From assembly GCA_947461175.1 (NCBI GenBank), contig CANHIY010000004.1:1-59713 (forward strand): 59,713 nucleotides of DNA, given 5' to 3'. The stretch's first letter is position 1, and each line of letters begins with the position of its first letter. Made by a program: the position numbers and the translations under genes. The notes beneath the pieces are model-generated. The model saw nothing but the letters and a program-made list of their open reading frames with translations. It did not search any database and was not told the DNA's origin. Origin of the DNA: Bacteriovoracaceae bacterium. Its GTDB lineage: Bacteria; Bdellovibrionota; Bacteriovoracia; Bacteriovoracales; Bacteriovoracaceae. Below, one piece after another: positions 26,710 through 34,874 of the stretch.

Positions 26710-27282
26710 ATGAAAGTCATCCTTACTGAAAAAGTTAAGGCATTAGGAACAATCGGAGAGATTGTTAATGTTACGGCCGGTTTCGCCCGGAACTTCCTAT
26801 TTCCGAAAAAACTTGCCATCCTAGCTGATGAAAAGAATTCAAATGTTTTAAAGGATAAGCAAAAAGCCTTAGCAAAGAAAATTGCTGTTGAGAAAAATGC
26901 AGCTGAGGCCCTTAAGAAAAAGCTTGATGGACTCACAGTAGAACTTATTAAAAAAGTTGGTGCAAACGGTCGACTTTTTGGTGCTGTTACCTCTCAGGAA
27001 ATTTCAAAAGAGCTAGAGAAGCAGGGAGTTCACATCGAAAGACGTCTTATCCAGGTTGATAGTTCAATCAAATCCTTAGGGACTTACGACGTTAAGGCTA
27101 AAATTTTTAATGACGTAATTGCTACTTTTAAGCTCAAAGTTGCTATTGACGCAGCTATGGCCGAGGAACTTAAAAAACAACAAGCCGAAGCTCAAAAGCG
27201 AAATGCTGAAAAGAAAGCTAAAGCTGAGGCTGCCAAGGCCCAGGCCGAAGCTGACGCTATGGCCACTCAAACAGAAGAGTAA
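26710..27282 (+). CDS. rplI: 50S ribosomal protein bL9 with long charged tail
   Basis: 190 residues. The N-terminal RNA-binding domain carries the L9 signature (GTIGEIVNVTAGFARNFLFPKK), joined by the long central helix to the C-terminal domain (about 75-148). The last 40 residues (KKQQAEAQKRNAEKKAKAEA and on) are an Ala/Lys/Glu-rich helix-like extension absent from the 149-residue E. coli protein. AGGAG precedes the ATG and an intrinsic terminator follows. Confidence 0.96.
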   Translation: MKVILTEKVKALGTIGEIVNVTAGFARNFLFPKKLAILADEKNSNVLKDKQKALAKKIAVEKNAAEALKKKLDGLTVELIKKVGANGRLFGAVTSQEISKELEKQGVHIERRLIQVDSSIKSLGTYDVKAKIFNDVIATFKLKVAIDAAMAEELKKQQAEAQKRNAEKKAKAEAAKAQAEADAMATQTEE

Positions 27283-27291
27283 TTCTTATTT

Positions 27292-27322
27292 AGGGGAGGG
27301 ATTATTCCTTCCCCTCTTTTTT
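27292..27322 (+). terminator. Intrinsic terminator after rplI
   Basis: AGGGGAGGG (27292-27300), loop ATTATT, CCTTCCCCT (27307-27315), 9 pairs with one G-T, then CTTTTTT. It ends the rpsF-rpsR/DUF2232/rplI transcript. Confidence 0.9.
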
Positions 27323-27376
27323 GTACCTAACTTCTTTTAACATTTCTCACATTGTCCTACCTCGACTTTCTGCACA

Positions 27377-27385
27377 TGGTATAAA
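27377..27385 (+). promoter_or_regulatory. Putative extended -10 promoter of dnaB
   Basis: TGG-TATAAA (27377-27385) fits an extended -10 (TGn plus 5 of 6). No good -35 at standard spacing. It lies between the rplI terminator and the dnaB start, so some promoter is needed here. Confidence 0.4.
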
Positions 27386-27424
27386 GTCACCCTAATTAGA
27401 AAAATTTGATTGGAGAGACTTGTA

Positions 27425-28768
27425 ATGGCACAAGAGAATCGTAATGAATTACCCCATGATATAGGAGCGGAAAAAGCTCTTCTAGGTTGTCTTCTCATTG
27501 ATAACTCAAGTTTTGATGAGGTCTCAGATGTGAATCTTGAGGCCCAGGATTTTTATCATCCTCAGTATGGGATTATCTATCAGGCTATTAAAGACCTTTT
27601 CATGGATGGCATGCCATTTGATATCGTAACTGTTGCAAGTAAGCTCAGTGATCACGGCAAACTTGAAAGGATAGGTGGGCAAACAACTTTAATTACAATT
27701 TGTGATGAAGTCGGGTCTGCCGCCAACGTTGAATACTATGCTCGTCTAATAAAGGAAAAAAGTATGCTCCGTGAGGTCGTCAGGACGGCCACGAGAGTTG
27801 TTCAAAGTGGAACAAATTTTTCTGGAGATGTTGGTGATTTTCTTCAGGAAGTAGAGGCGAGTTTTTTTAAACTAACCGCTCAAACCAAAAATAATAAAAT
27901 GATCCCCTTAAAGCAAGCTCTCTATGAAAACCTCAAAGAACTTGAAAAGCCTGCAAGGGCCAAGGGTGAAATCATGGGGATTTCAACTGGCTTTCAGTCT
28001 ATCGATAGACAGCTTTTAGGTCTTCAACCCGGTCAGCTTGTGTTGATTGCCGCACGTCCTGGTATGGGAAAAACTGCTCTTGCACTTAATTGGGCCGTGG
28101 CTGCTGCCAAACAAACAAATATGGCCGTTGCCGTATTTTCCTATGAGATGATGTACGCTGAGCTTTCTATGCGACTTCTTGCCAGTGAGGCCTGTATTGA
28201 TGGAAGAAAGTTAAAAACTAAGGAATTTAACGAACTGGATTTGAGATCTATTTCAAATGCTGTTCAAAAACTTTCTAATTTAAAACTTTTTATTAACGAC
28301 TCTGGCTCAACTAACCTCATGGACATCAGGTCGTATTGTAGAAAACTTAAGGCCGAGCAAGGGCTTGCTATGATCATAGTGGATTATCTACAGATTATGC
28401 CCATGCATGTGAAAAAACAAAACCGTGAACAAGAAATTGCAGAACTTTCACGGGGATTTAAAATGCTCGCCAATGAACTAGAGATTCCAGTTGTGGCCCT
28501 CTCTCAGCTTAACCGTACGGCCGCTTCAAGAACTGACAGAAGACCACAGCTTCAGGATCTTCGTGAATCGGGCTCTCTAGAACAAGATGCCAACATCGTA
28601 TGCCTCATTCACCGGGAAGAATATTATGACACTCAAACCCCGAAGAAAGGGATTGCAGAAATTATTGTGGCCAAAAACCGTAACGGTGAACCTGGGACTA
28701 TTGAGCTTTCCTGGATTGGTTCACAAACAAAGTTTGCCGATCTTGCACCTCAAGTGAAGGCCGAGTAG
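27425..28768 (+). CDS. dnaB: Replicative DNA helicase
   Basis: 447 residues from ATG 27425, which has GGAG 9 bases upstream (the earlier TTG at 27410 lacks one). N-terminal helical domain (IGAEKALLGCLLID, FYHPQYGIIYQAI), then the RecA-like helicase domain with Walker A ARPGMGKTAL, IIVDYLQIM and the DnaB motif QLNRTAASRTDRRPQLQDLR. Hexameric helicase unwinding DNA at the replication fork. The order rpsF-rpsR-rplI-dnaB is conserved across bacteria. Confidence 0.97.
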   Translation: MAQENRNELPHDIGAEKALLGCLLIDNSSFDEVSDVNLEAQDFYHPQYGIIYQAIKDLFMDGMPFDIVTVASKLSDHGKLERIGGQTTLITICDEVGSAANVEYYARLIKEKSMLREVVRTATRVVQSGTNFSGDVGDFLQEVEASFFKLTAQTKNNKMIPLKQALYENLKELEKPARAKGEIMGISTGFQSIDRQLLGLQPGQLVLIAARPGMGKTALALNWAVAAAKQTNMAVAVFSYEMMYAELSMRLLASEACIDGRKLKTKEFNELDLRSISNAVQKLSNLKLFINDSGSTNLMDIRSYCRKLKAEQGLAMIIVDYLQIMPMHVKKQNREQEIAELSRGFKMLANELEIPVVALSQLNRTAASRTDRRPQLQDLRESGSLEQDANIVCLIHREEYYDTQTPKKGIAEIIVAKNRNGEPGTIELSWIGSQTKFADLAPQVKAE

Positions 28769-28771
28769 AAG

Positions 28772-29932
28772 ATGATATTTTCCAGATTTAAGTGGAAAGA
28801 TTCATCCTACTTAGAACTTAAAAACCCTTTAAAGGCTTTTATTTATTACCGCTCCATGAGGTTGAATCTTCTGACGGGGTTCCCTGAAACTTATCCTTTT
28901 GAATTTTTTTTAAACCGCCTTCAAAACATCACCATGCAGGAGCGCTTTCACCGCCCAACAGTTTTTCACTTTTATTATGAACTGGGTCTCATCTTAATGG
29001 GACTTGGACATGCGGTGGATGAAGATACACCACTGGCCATAGAAATTGAGTATCAAGAAAAAAGAATTCACGACAAACCCAAAACTAAAATAAAAAATAT
29101 TCCTCTAAAATCTCTGGAAAGGCCTTCTTGGGGAGAATATAAAGTGGCCTTTAGTCAGATTCAGGAACACCTACTTGCCGGTAACTGCTATCAGGTTAAT
29201 CTGACCTTTCCCTATGATTTTGAATGCCAGGACTTAATGGATCCCCGTGATATCTGTGACTTCTTTTTTTCAAGAAATCAATTAAGTGCCTATGCCCATG
29301 CAACTTTTCTCGGTGATGAGATGATTCTGAGTAATTCACCGGAATGTTTGCTCCAGTACTCTAATAACAAAATAACCACCATGCCTATTAAGGGCACTAT
29401 GAGGACTGGAAAAAACTGGAAAGATGACTGGGAAACAATGAAAAAAAGCATTAAAGAGGAAGGGGAGCTCAACATGATCACCGACCTTTTAAGAAATGAC
29501 TTAAACCGACTTCAGTTCCCCGAAGCAAAGGTTTTGAAAAAAAAGGCTCCTTTAATTGTTCCTGGGCTTCTCCATCAATGTTCTGTTATTTCTGTGTCTC
29601 TCAAAGAGGCCTTAACATTTCAGAAAACTCTAGAGTGTCTTTTTCCAGGCGGTAGTGTAACGGGAGCACCCAAGAAAAGGGTTATGGAGATCATCCTGGA
29701 AATTGAGAGGTACCAAAGAGGCATCTATTGTGGCTCAACTCTTTTGTGTGATGAGGAAAAGAAGCTTGCGAGCATTAATATCAGGACGGCCCAGCTTTCA
29801 GTGGGGGATAAACTATGGAGGTATGGGGCAGGCGGGGGAGTCACTCTTCTTTCCAGACCAGTTTCAGAATTTCAAGAAATGGAATCCAAGGTTTATAGTT
29901 TTCTAACATTACTTAAAGTACCAGGCTATTAG
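28772..29932 (+). CDS. pabB: Aminodeoxychorismate synthase component I-like
   Basis: 386 residues of the chorismate-binding family, shorter than E. coli PabB (453) because the N-terminal domain is reduced. Conserved blocks: CYQVNLTFPY, TMPIKGTMRTG (the PIKGT motif of PabB), MITDLLRNDLNR and FPGGSVTGAPKKRVMEII. Makes 4-amino-4-deoxychorismate for folate with a glutamine amidotransferase partner. No pabA or pabC is next to it. Starts 3 bases after dnaB. Confidence 0.88.
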   Translation: MIFSRFKWKDSSYLELKNPLKAFIYYRSMRLNLLTGFPETYPFEFFLNRLQNITMQERFHRPTVFHFYYELGLILMGLGHAVDEDTPLAIEIEYQEKRIHDKPKTKIKNIPLKSLERPSWGEYKVAFSQIQEHLLAGNCYQVNLTFPYDFECQDLMDPRDICDFFFSRNQLSAYAHATFLGDEMILSNSPECLLQYSNNKITTMPIKGTMRTGKNWKDDWETMKKSIKEEGELNMITDLLRNDLNRLQFPEAKVLKKKAPLIVPGLLHQCSVISVSLKEALTFQKTLECLFPGGSVTGAPKKRVMEIILEIERYQRGIYCGSTLLCDEEKKLASINIRTAQLSVGDKLWRYGAGGGVTLLSRPVSEFQEMESKVYSFLTLLKVPGY

Positions 29933-30018
29933 AGGCCAGAAATCTATTAATCTTAAATAGTTAAGGATGACTTCCAGAGATAAAGACTAACAAAAACTTA
30001 CATTTAGAATCCCTTAGG

Positions 30019-30048
30019 TTGACTTCTTTTTTACTTGAAAGGTACGCT
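30019..30048 (+). promoter_or_regulatory. Putative promoter of the 68-residue gene
   Basis: TTGACT (30019-30024, 5 of 6), 18-base spacer, TACGCT (30043-30048, 3 of 6). The gene starts at 30102. Confidence 0.4.
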
Positions 30049-30101
30049 TTGATGCATATGCGCTAAATGGATTTAGCGAGATTAAGTTCAAGGAGTTCAG
30101 A

Positions 30102-30308
30102 ATGTCAGACAGTCAAATTGGTCTTTGCGCGGAAGGTAAAAATACCGTTAGTTTAGAAACCCTCTCTAAAATGACCGGGTTTCCTGTGGAGTTAATTAAA
30201 GAAGAATTATTCAATGGTTCCTCCTCAGAACAGGTCTGTCTTGAAACTTTAAGGGCGGCTATGCTTTCCTATATAGACTCAACCCTTCTTATGAAAGACG
30301 AGGCTTAA
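30102..30308 (+). CDS. Small protein, unknown
   Basis: 68 residues with a strong ribosome binding site (AAGGAG, spacing 7) and its own promoter candidate. The sequence SLETLSKMTGFPVELIKEELF looks like a short helix-turn-helix-type helical pair, followed by a helical C-terminus with two Cys (one at the start, GLCAEG; one in QVCLETLR). It lies just before the sigma28-type promoter of motAB. No family recognised. Confidence 0.7.
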   Translation: MSDSQIGLCAEGKNTVSLETLSKMTGFPVELIKEELFNGSSSEQVCLETLRAAMLSYIDSTLLMKDEA

Positions 30309-30357
30309 GGCCGGAGAAAAGAGTTTCCGACCTGACAAATCAGCTAAAATCAAAGAT

Positions 30358-30384
30358 TTAAGTCTCTTTGAGAAATTCCGATAA
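30358..30384 (+). promoter_or_regulatory. Sigma28 (FliA)-type promoter of motAB
   Basis: TTAAGTCT (30358-30365; 6 of 8 to TAAAGTTT), exactly 11 bases, then TCCGATAA (30377-30384; 7 of 8 to GCCGATAA). It lies 35 bases upstream of the motA ATG. This spacing and match are very close to the enterobacterial FliA consensus. Confidence 0.8.
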
Positions 30385-30418
30385 CTCATTCATACAACTT
30401 CTTTTTGTTGGGTGAATT

Positions 30419-31183
30419 ATGGATATTTCAACAGTCGCAGGTTTGGTCCTTGCAGGAATTGCCATCATCGGATCCATCCTTTATGGATCTCCTCTTTCAA
30501 TCTTTATCGATATTCCTTCCGTGTTTTGTGTTATCGGAGGAGTTATTGCAGCGACACTAATTAAGTGGCCCATGGAGTATGTAAGTGCCTTGGCCTCGAT
30601 TTTTATGAAATCTATTTTCAATTCAACGCCTGACGCAAAATCCATGATCGCAGAAATTCAAAAGTTAGCTGAAACGGCCCGTAAAGAGTCTGTCTTTGCT
30701 CTTGAGAAGGTGCCTATTGAAGATAAATTTTTAAAGAAAGCCGTAACCCTTGCTGCTGATAACCGTCCACCGGAAGTGATTACCTCCATTCTCTCCCTTG
30801 AAATTGCGGCGATGGAAGACCGTCACTCAAAAGGTGTGGATATTCTTGAGGGTATGGGAGCCGATGGTCCAGCCTTTGGAATGATTGGGACTCTGATTGG
30901 TCTCGTTCAAATGCTTCAGAACATGTCAGATCCTTCGGCCATCGGGCCTGCCATGGCCGTTGCCCTCCTTACAACTTTTTATGGATCAGTTATTGCAAAC
31001 GTGATGACTATTCCCGTAGCTGCTAAATTAAAGATGCGCTCTAAGCAGGAATCCACCAAAATGAACATCATTGTGGCAGGAGTTTTAGGGATTGTTGCAG
31101 GGGAGAACCCACGGGTGATCAGAGAAAAGCTAGATTCATTTCTTCCTCCAAAAGATCGAGTGGTCGAGGAAAAGAAGGAGTAG
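30419..31183 (+). CDS. motA: Flagellar stator protein MotA (PomA-like)
   Basis: 254 residues with four membrane segments: two near the N-terminus (about 5-22 and 33-48), two after the cytoplasmic domain (about 150-170 and 180-200). GPAFGMIGTLIGLVQML and LLTTFYGSVIANV are the channel helices. The cytoplasmic loop carries ARKESVFALEK, with the charged residues that contact FliG. The size and sequence are closer to PomA-type than to E. coli MotA (295). Forms the ion-conducting stator with MotB; a sigma28-type promoter precedes it. Confidence 0.95.
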   Translation: MDISTVAGLVLAGIAIIGSILYGSPLSIFIDIPSVFCVIGGVIAATLIKWPMEYVSALASIFMKSIFNSTPDAKSMIAEIQKLAETARKESVFALEKVPIEDKFLKKAVTLAADNRPPEVITSILSLEIAAMEDRHSKGVDILEGMGADGPAFGMIGTLIGLVQMLQNMSDPSAIGPAMAVALLTTFYGSVIANVMTIPVAAKLKMRSKQESTKMNIIVAGVLGIVAGENPRVIREKLDSFLPPKDRVVEEKKE

Positions 31184-31186
31184 ATT

Positions 31187-31981
31187 ATGGCCGACGCTCC
31201 TAAGTGCCCTCCCTGTAAACCTGGTGCACCTGGATGGCTAGCTACGTTTTCAGATTTGTGTACCTTACTTTTGACGTTTTTCGTGTTGCTCTTATCATTT
31301 GCAAAAACAGAGACGGCAAAATATGAGGCAGCTGTGGGGTCTCTACGGAGTGCCTTTGGGGGGAACGTCTTAAAGCCTGGTGAGGTCATGAGGCCAGGGA
31401 AATCACCTAATGATGCACCTACAATGATTGATTCTGAAAATCCTCCTAAGCCTTTTCCGGTTGAATTTCTCACCGCTGAGGGACTTCTTGATAAACATGA
31501 AGTGAACCGGGAATCTGATGCTCAATTAAATCAACTCAAAAAAATGTTATCAGAAAGTGAGCTAGCAGAGTCGGCCAACGTTTATGAAATGCCTGAATCC
31601 ATCATGGTGAGGATGAAAGATAAAATTCATTTTCTTAAAGGTTCTGTGGAAATTGAGGACATGAATGTACAAGTGGTAGATAGGATTATAAAAATGTTAC
31701 GAGAAAATGATTGGAATATTATTATTGAAGGGCATGCTGAGGCCGGCGAGGTCTCAGGTAGAACAGGGGGGGATGCTTATGCACTTTCCAGTGCCAGGGC
31801 CCTCGCTATTTCAAAGTCCCTCATCCAAAGAGGAGTCGCCTCAAACAGAGTAACCATCGTTTTTTATGGAGACTCTAGGCCCCAGGAAAAACTGAATAAG
31901 CTTATTAATGACCGAAGAGTTGAATTTGTCTTAAAGAAGTCAGATCTAAGAGTTGAGGGTCGTAAAGTTGAGGCTCAGTAA
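31187..31981 (+). CDS. motB: Flagellar stator protein MotB (PomB-like)
   Basis: 264 residues. Single membrane helix about 18-40 with the ion-binding Asp23 in WLATFSDLCTLLLTFFVLLL, a plug and linker region, then an OmpA-like peptidoglycan-binding domain (about 120-255) with IIIEGHAEAGE and LSSARALAISKSLIQRGV. The N-terminal CPPCKPGAPGW resembles the Pro/Cys-rich start of PomB. Whether it uses H+ or Na+ cannot be read reliably from these residues. Starts 3 bases after motA. Confidence 0.95.
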   Translation: MADAPKCPPCKPGAPGWLATFSDLCTLLLTFFVLLLSFAKTETAKYEAAVGSLRSAFGGNVLKPGEVMRPGKSPNDAPTMIDSENPPKPFPVEFLTAEGLLDKHEVNRESDAQLNQLKKMLSESELAESANVYEMPESIMVRMKDKIHFLKGSVEIEDMNVQVVDRIIKMLRENDWNIIIEGHAEAGEVSGRTGGDAYALSSARALAISKSLIQRGVASNRVTIVFYGDSRPQEKLNKLINDRRVEFVLKKSDLRVEGRKVEAQ

Positions 31982-32886
31982 TGTTCAAAACGGTAGAGTT
32001 TTGTTGGGTTTGTGAGGAGCACTCACTTGAAGAGGCTTTGAAAAAAACTTTAGGATGTTCCGGGCAACAGATTAAAAAATATTTCTCCTCAAGAGAACAG
32101 GAAAGACCTGTGAAGTTCAGGGATGTCATCAGTCTTCCCTTAAACTTGGTAAACCATCTAAAAATTAATCCAACCTACGAGGGACCTGAAGTAAAAATTT
32201 TACTTGAAAATAGCGATTTTATTGTGACTCATAAACCTCCTAGGGTTCACTGTCATCCACATAGCTATGAAGATAAAGATACGATTTTAAATTTTTTAGT
32301 CACAAAGAAGAAATGGGACGTCTTAAATATCAATACTAAAAATTATGACCGATCTCTTTTATACCGACTGGACTACGAAACTTCAGGAGTCCTTCTATTA
32401 GCAAGAAATGAAGAAAACTTTAAATTGATGAGAGATAATTTTTCACACCTGATGAAAAAAAAGTTCTATTGGGCCATTGTTGAAGGTGATTTTGACAAGG
32501 AAGGAAAATGGACTCATTTTTTCAGGTCCACAGGGCCAAAAGGTGTTAAACAAAAAGTTTCGGATCAGGCCATAGAATTTAGTCATGAAGGCACTCTTTC
32601 AGTTCTAAAAGTCATGTGCATCAGGAATAAATCACTTGTTTTAGTTCATCTTAAAACAGGTCTTCGACATCAAATCAGAGCACAATTATCTTTTCTTGGG
32701 TTTCCGATATTAGGGGATGAATTGTATGGTGGTCGTCAAGCGGAGAGGCTTTTTCTCCATGCACTTCGCTATGAAACCAGTGAAATTTATGAAGATCCTA
32801 ATGCAGAATTATTTTCCCTCTTCTTTGACTTGAACCGTGCTTTGGAGGTGAGTCATGATATGTTCGGGCGTCTCCAGAGTGGATAG
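31981..32886 (+). CDS. RluA-family pseudouridine synthase
   Basis: 301 residues. Short S4-like N-terminal part, then the catalytic fold with YRLDYETSGVLLLAR at 128-142; catalytic Asp131 is kept but the normally invariant His of HRLD is Tyr128. LKTGLRHQIRAQLSFLGFPILGDELYGG is the second conserved block (shown in parts: TGLRHQIR and GDELYGG). Modifies uridines in rRNA or tRNA; the target is unknown. Its ATG overlaps the motB stop by one base, so it is co-transcribed with the stator genes. Its 3' end overlaps a gene on the other strand by 78 bases. Confidence 0.88.
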   Translation: MFKTVEFCWVCEEHSLEEALKKTLGCSGQQIKKYFSSREQERPVKFRDVISLPLNLVNHLKINPTYEGPEVKILLENSDFIVTHKPPRVHCHPHSYEDKDTILNFLVTKKKWDVLNINTKNYDRSLLYRLDYETSGVLLLARNEENFKLMRDNFSHLMKKKFYWAIVEGDFDKEGKWTHFFRSTGPKGVKQKVSDQAIEFSHEGTLSVLKVMCIRNKSLVLVHLKTGLRHQIRAQLSFLGFPILGDELYGGRQAERLFLHALRYETSEIYEDPNAELFSLFFDLNRALEVSHDMFGRLQSG

Positions 32887-33291
32887 TTTAACCAGAAATT
32901 TTCCTTCAGTAACTGCATTGATGGTCATTTTGGGATGTATCAGTTTAAACCTCACAAAAAAAACTTTCTCCAATATATCACTGTGAGAATTACGGGCCAC
33001 AAAAGTCATGTGATTAACCAATTGTCGGTAAAGAAGTGACTTTAAATTGGAAGCGCGCTTTGGGACAGTAATTTCTTTAATCTCAACAGCCAGGTTATTT
33101 CCTTCACAATAAGCTTTCCAGTTCTCTGGTATTTGTTTATTAAGTCTAATAATCAAAGCGTTACATGTGGTGGCCATAAGCTTTTGATTATGAAAAATGC
33201 CCCACTTTCTGTCCTGGGACACCTGATAAACAAATAATATGAACATCAGAAGACCAACACCAAGTACTGGTTTTTTCATGAGGTATTGCAT
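32809..33291 (-). CDS. Membrane-anchored small protein, unknown
   Basis: 160 residues: N-terminal membrane anchor about 6-24 (GVGLLMFILFVYQV), then a soluble alpha/beta region, presumably periplasmic. Two candidate starts (33291 and, four codons in, 33279); neither has a well-spaced binding site, AAGGG lying directly against the first. It converges on, and overlaps by 78 bases, the pseudouridine synthase gene. No family recognised; the long clean signal-anchor plus domain supports a real gene. Confidence 0.6.
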   Translation of the reverse strand: MQYLMKKPVLGVGLLMFILFVYQVSQDRKWGIFHNQKLMATTCNALIIRLNKQIPENWKAYCEGNNLAVEIKEITVPKRASNLKSLLYRQLVNHMTFVARNSHSDILEKVFFVRFKLIHPKMTINAVTEGKFLVKLSTLETPEHIMTHLQSTVQVKEEGK

Positions 33292-33326
33292 CCCTTTATT
33301 ATCATCTTTCTCCCAATTTTTTGCAC

Positions 33327-33354
33327 TAAAGAGTTGGTATTAAAAAACCGATAA
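33327..33354 (+). promoter_or_regulatory. Sigma28-like promoter before the WYL regulator
   Basis: TAAAGAGT (33327-33334), 12 bases, ACCGATAA (33347-33354; 7 of 8 to GCCGATAA). Spacing is one base longer than the consensus 11. It lies 19 bases before the ATG at 33374. Confidence 0.5.
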
Positions 33355-33373
33355 GGGTTGTCAGGAATAGAAT

Positions 33374-34303
33374 ATGAAAAAAACCGTTAGTTCAGACATG
33401 TTGAAATGGCTCATTCAGCTTGGAGAGAGGCAGGGATCCATAAAATTAAATAAACTGGCAGAAGAAATGAACATGGCCCCGGATGAGGCCCTCTCGTTTA
33501 TCAGACAAATTTTTCCTGTGGGAGTTGGGATTGAGGTTTATTATCGCAATCATGAGTACTGGATAGACTTTAGAAATGAGTGCTCTCAATATAATTTGTC
33601 CCTTTCCCTCACTGAATGGATCCATCTTCATCAGATTATTTTTTCGAGTGATTTCATTAAATCACCCGTCATTCAAGACTTAAGGAAAAAGATAGCTGAA
33701 GAAGGTCCATTAAAGAGAGTGACGGATCTTTTAAGTCAACTAGATGTATGGGATGTCCAGGATGCACACAATCTTATCCGTAGAGATTTGGAAGAAAGTA
33801 TTCAGCACTCCTGCCTTTTAAGGTTAAGAAAAAAATCAGGCAAGTTTTGTCATATTTATCCTTGGAAAATGATTCATCTTGAGGGATGTCTTTCCCTGGT
33901 AGCAGAGGATTCCCATGATCATTGTCTTATGGTGATCCAGATCAGAGACATTGAACTAATAGAGATTTTAGAAAAAAATTCTCTTTCTAAAAAAGTTTCA
34001 ACCTTCGAAATTGAGGAGTTTATATCTGCCATCAGGTCAATGAGTGAAAAAGAAACCCGCTTAATTCTTAAAATCCATCAGTCAGAAGGAATTAATCTTT
34101 TTCCTGAAAACCATTTCCTTGGAAAACCCTGTATGGTAACGAATCCTAATGGAGATCTCATTTGGGCGGCCTACGTTGAGCCCTGTGAATCATTATTTGA
34201 GTGGATCCTTAACATGGGAAAACGTGTTGAAATATTGGATCCTTTGAAATTTAAGGAAGAATACCTCGTATATTGTGAGGAAAAAATTAAAAAAATAGCA
34301 TAG
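33374..34303 (+). CDS. WYL-domain transcriptional regulator
   Basis: 309 residues. N-terminal winged-helix-like region (about 5-75), central WYL domain (about 145-205) recognisable by the pattern RLRKKSGKFCHIYPWKMIHLE followed by GCLSLVAEDSHD and a basic-to-acidic strand, here split as YPWKMIHLEGCLSLVAED. The C-terminal extension (SLFEWILNMGKRVEILDP) matches the WCX region of these regulators. WYL proteins sense nucleic-acid or nucleotide ligands and control transcription. It heads a run of genes to 36739. Confidence 0.78.
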   Translation: MKKTVSSDMLKWLIQLGERQGSIKLNKLAEEMNMAPDEALSFIRQIFPVGVGIEVYYRNHEYWIDFRNECSQYNLSLSLTEWIHLHQIIFSSDFIKSPVIQDLRKKIAEEGPLKRVTDLLSQLDVWDVQDAHNLIRRDLEESIQHSCLLRLRKKSGKFCHIYPWKMIHLEGCLSLVAEDSHDHCLMVIQIRDIELIEILEKNSLSKKVSTFEIEEFISAIRSMSEKETRLILKIHQSEGINLFPENHFLGKPCMVTNPNGDLIWAAYVEPCESLFEWILNMGKRVEILDPLKFKEEYLVYCEEKIKKIA

Positions 34304-34309
34304 AATCCA

Positions 34310-34326
34310 GGGCATGAAAAATGCCC
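34310..34326 (+). promoter_or_regulatory. Hairpin containing the yciB-like start codon
   Basis: GGGCAT (34310-34315), loop GAAAA, ATGCCC (34321-34326): a perfect 6-pair stem with the ATG at 34314 in its 5' arm. No T-run follows, so it is not a terminator; it could limit translation of the gene. Confidence 0.4.
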
Positions 34327-34874
34327 AAAAACCCTACTTCCTTCTCTCTTTTTTTCCCGCTCTTGCATACTGGTACCTGGAAACTTACTACACTCTTGAA
34401 GTCGCTCTGATTGGAGGTATCGTCCTCTCTATCATAGAGATGTTCCTTGAGAAGAGGTTTACCGGGCATGTCCATTTGATTTCAAAACTTAACCTGACAC
34501 TGATCTTGATCCTAGGTGGAGTTTCTCTCATGGCTAAAGAAGGAATCTTCTTTAAGCTCCAGCCAACATTGACAGGTCTTTTTCTTTCCTCTTTTTTGAT
34601 TTTTAAAAAAATGAAAAATCAATCTCTACTTCTTGAAATGATGAAAGAAATGAATCAAAAAGTACTCTTCCCTGAAGAATTTTTTCACAAGATGGAGTGG
34701 CATTTGAGCCTGTTTTTTCTTAGCTTTTCATTTTTTATGGCCTGGGTTGCCTTATATAAAAGCACTGCAACTTGGCTTTTTTGGAAGACGGGAGGTTTTT
34801 ACATGGCCTTTGGGGGATTTCTTATTGTTGAAATGTTCTACATCATGAAGTTCTTCAGGAGGTTAAAGAAATGA
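34314..34874 (+). CDS. YciB/IspZ-type septation membrane protein
   Basis: 186 residues with five membrane segments. The family pattern is visible as FFPALAYWYLETYYTLEVAL, then ILILGGVSLMAKEGIFFKL and QPTLTGLFL. YciB proteins contact division and elongation machinery in the inner membrane. The homology is partial, so the name is a family call only. Its 3' end overlaps the next gene by 4 bases. Confidence 0.72.
   Translation: MKNAQKPYFLLSFFPALAYWYLETYYTLEVALIGGIVLSIIEMFLEKRFTGHVHLISKLNLTLILILGGVSLMAKEGIFFKLQPTLTGLFLSSFLIFKKMKNQSLLLEMMKEMNQKVLFPEEFFHKMEWHLSLFFLSFSFFMAWVALYKSTATWLFWKTGGFYMAFGGFLIVEMFYIMKFFRRLKK

Noticed and set aside
30979-31473. 164-codon open frame on the minus strand
   Set aside because: Antisense to motA and motB; no binding site and no protein-like features.
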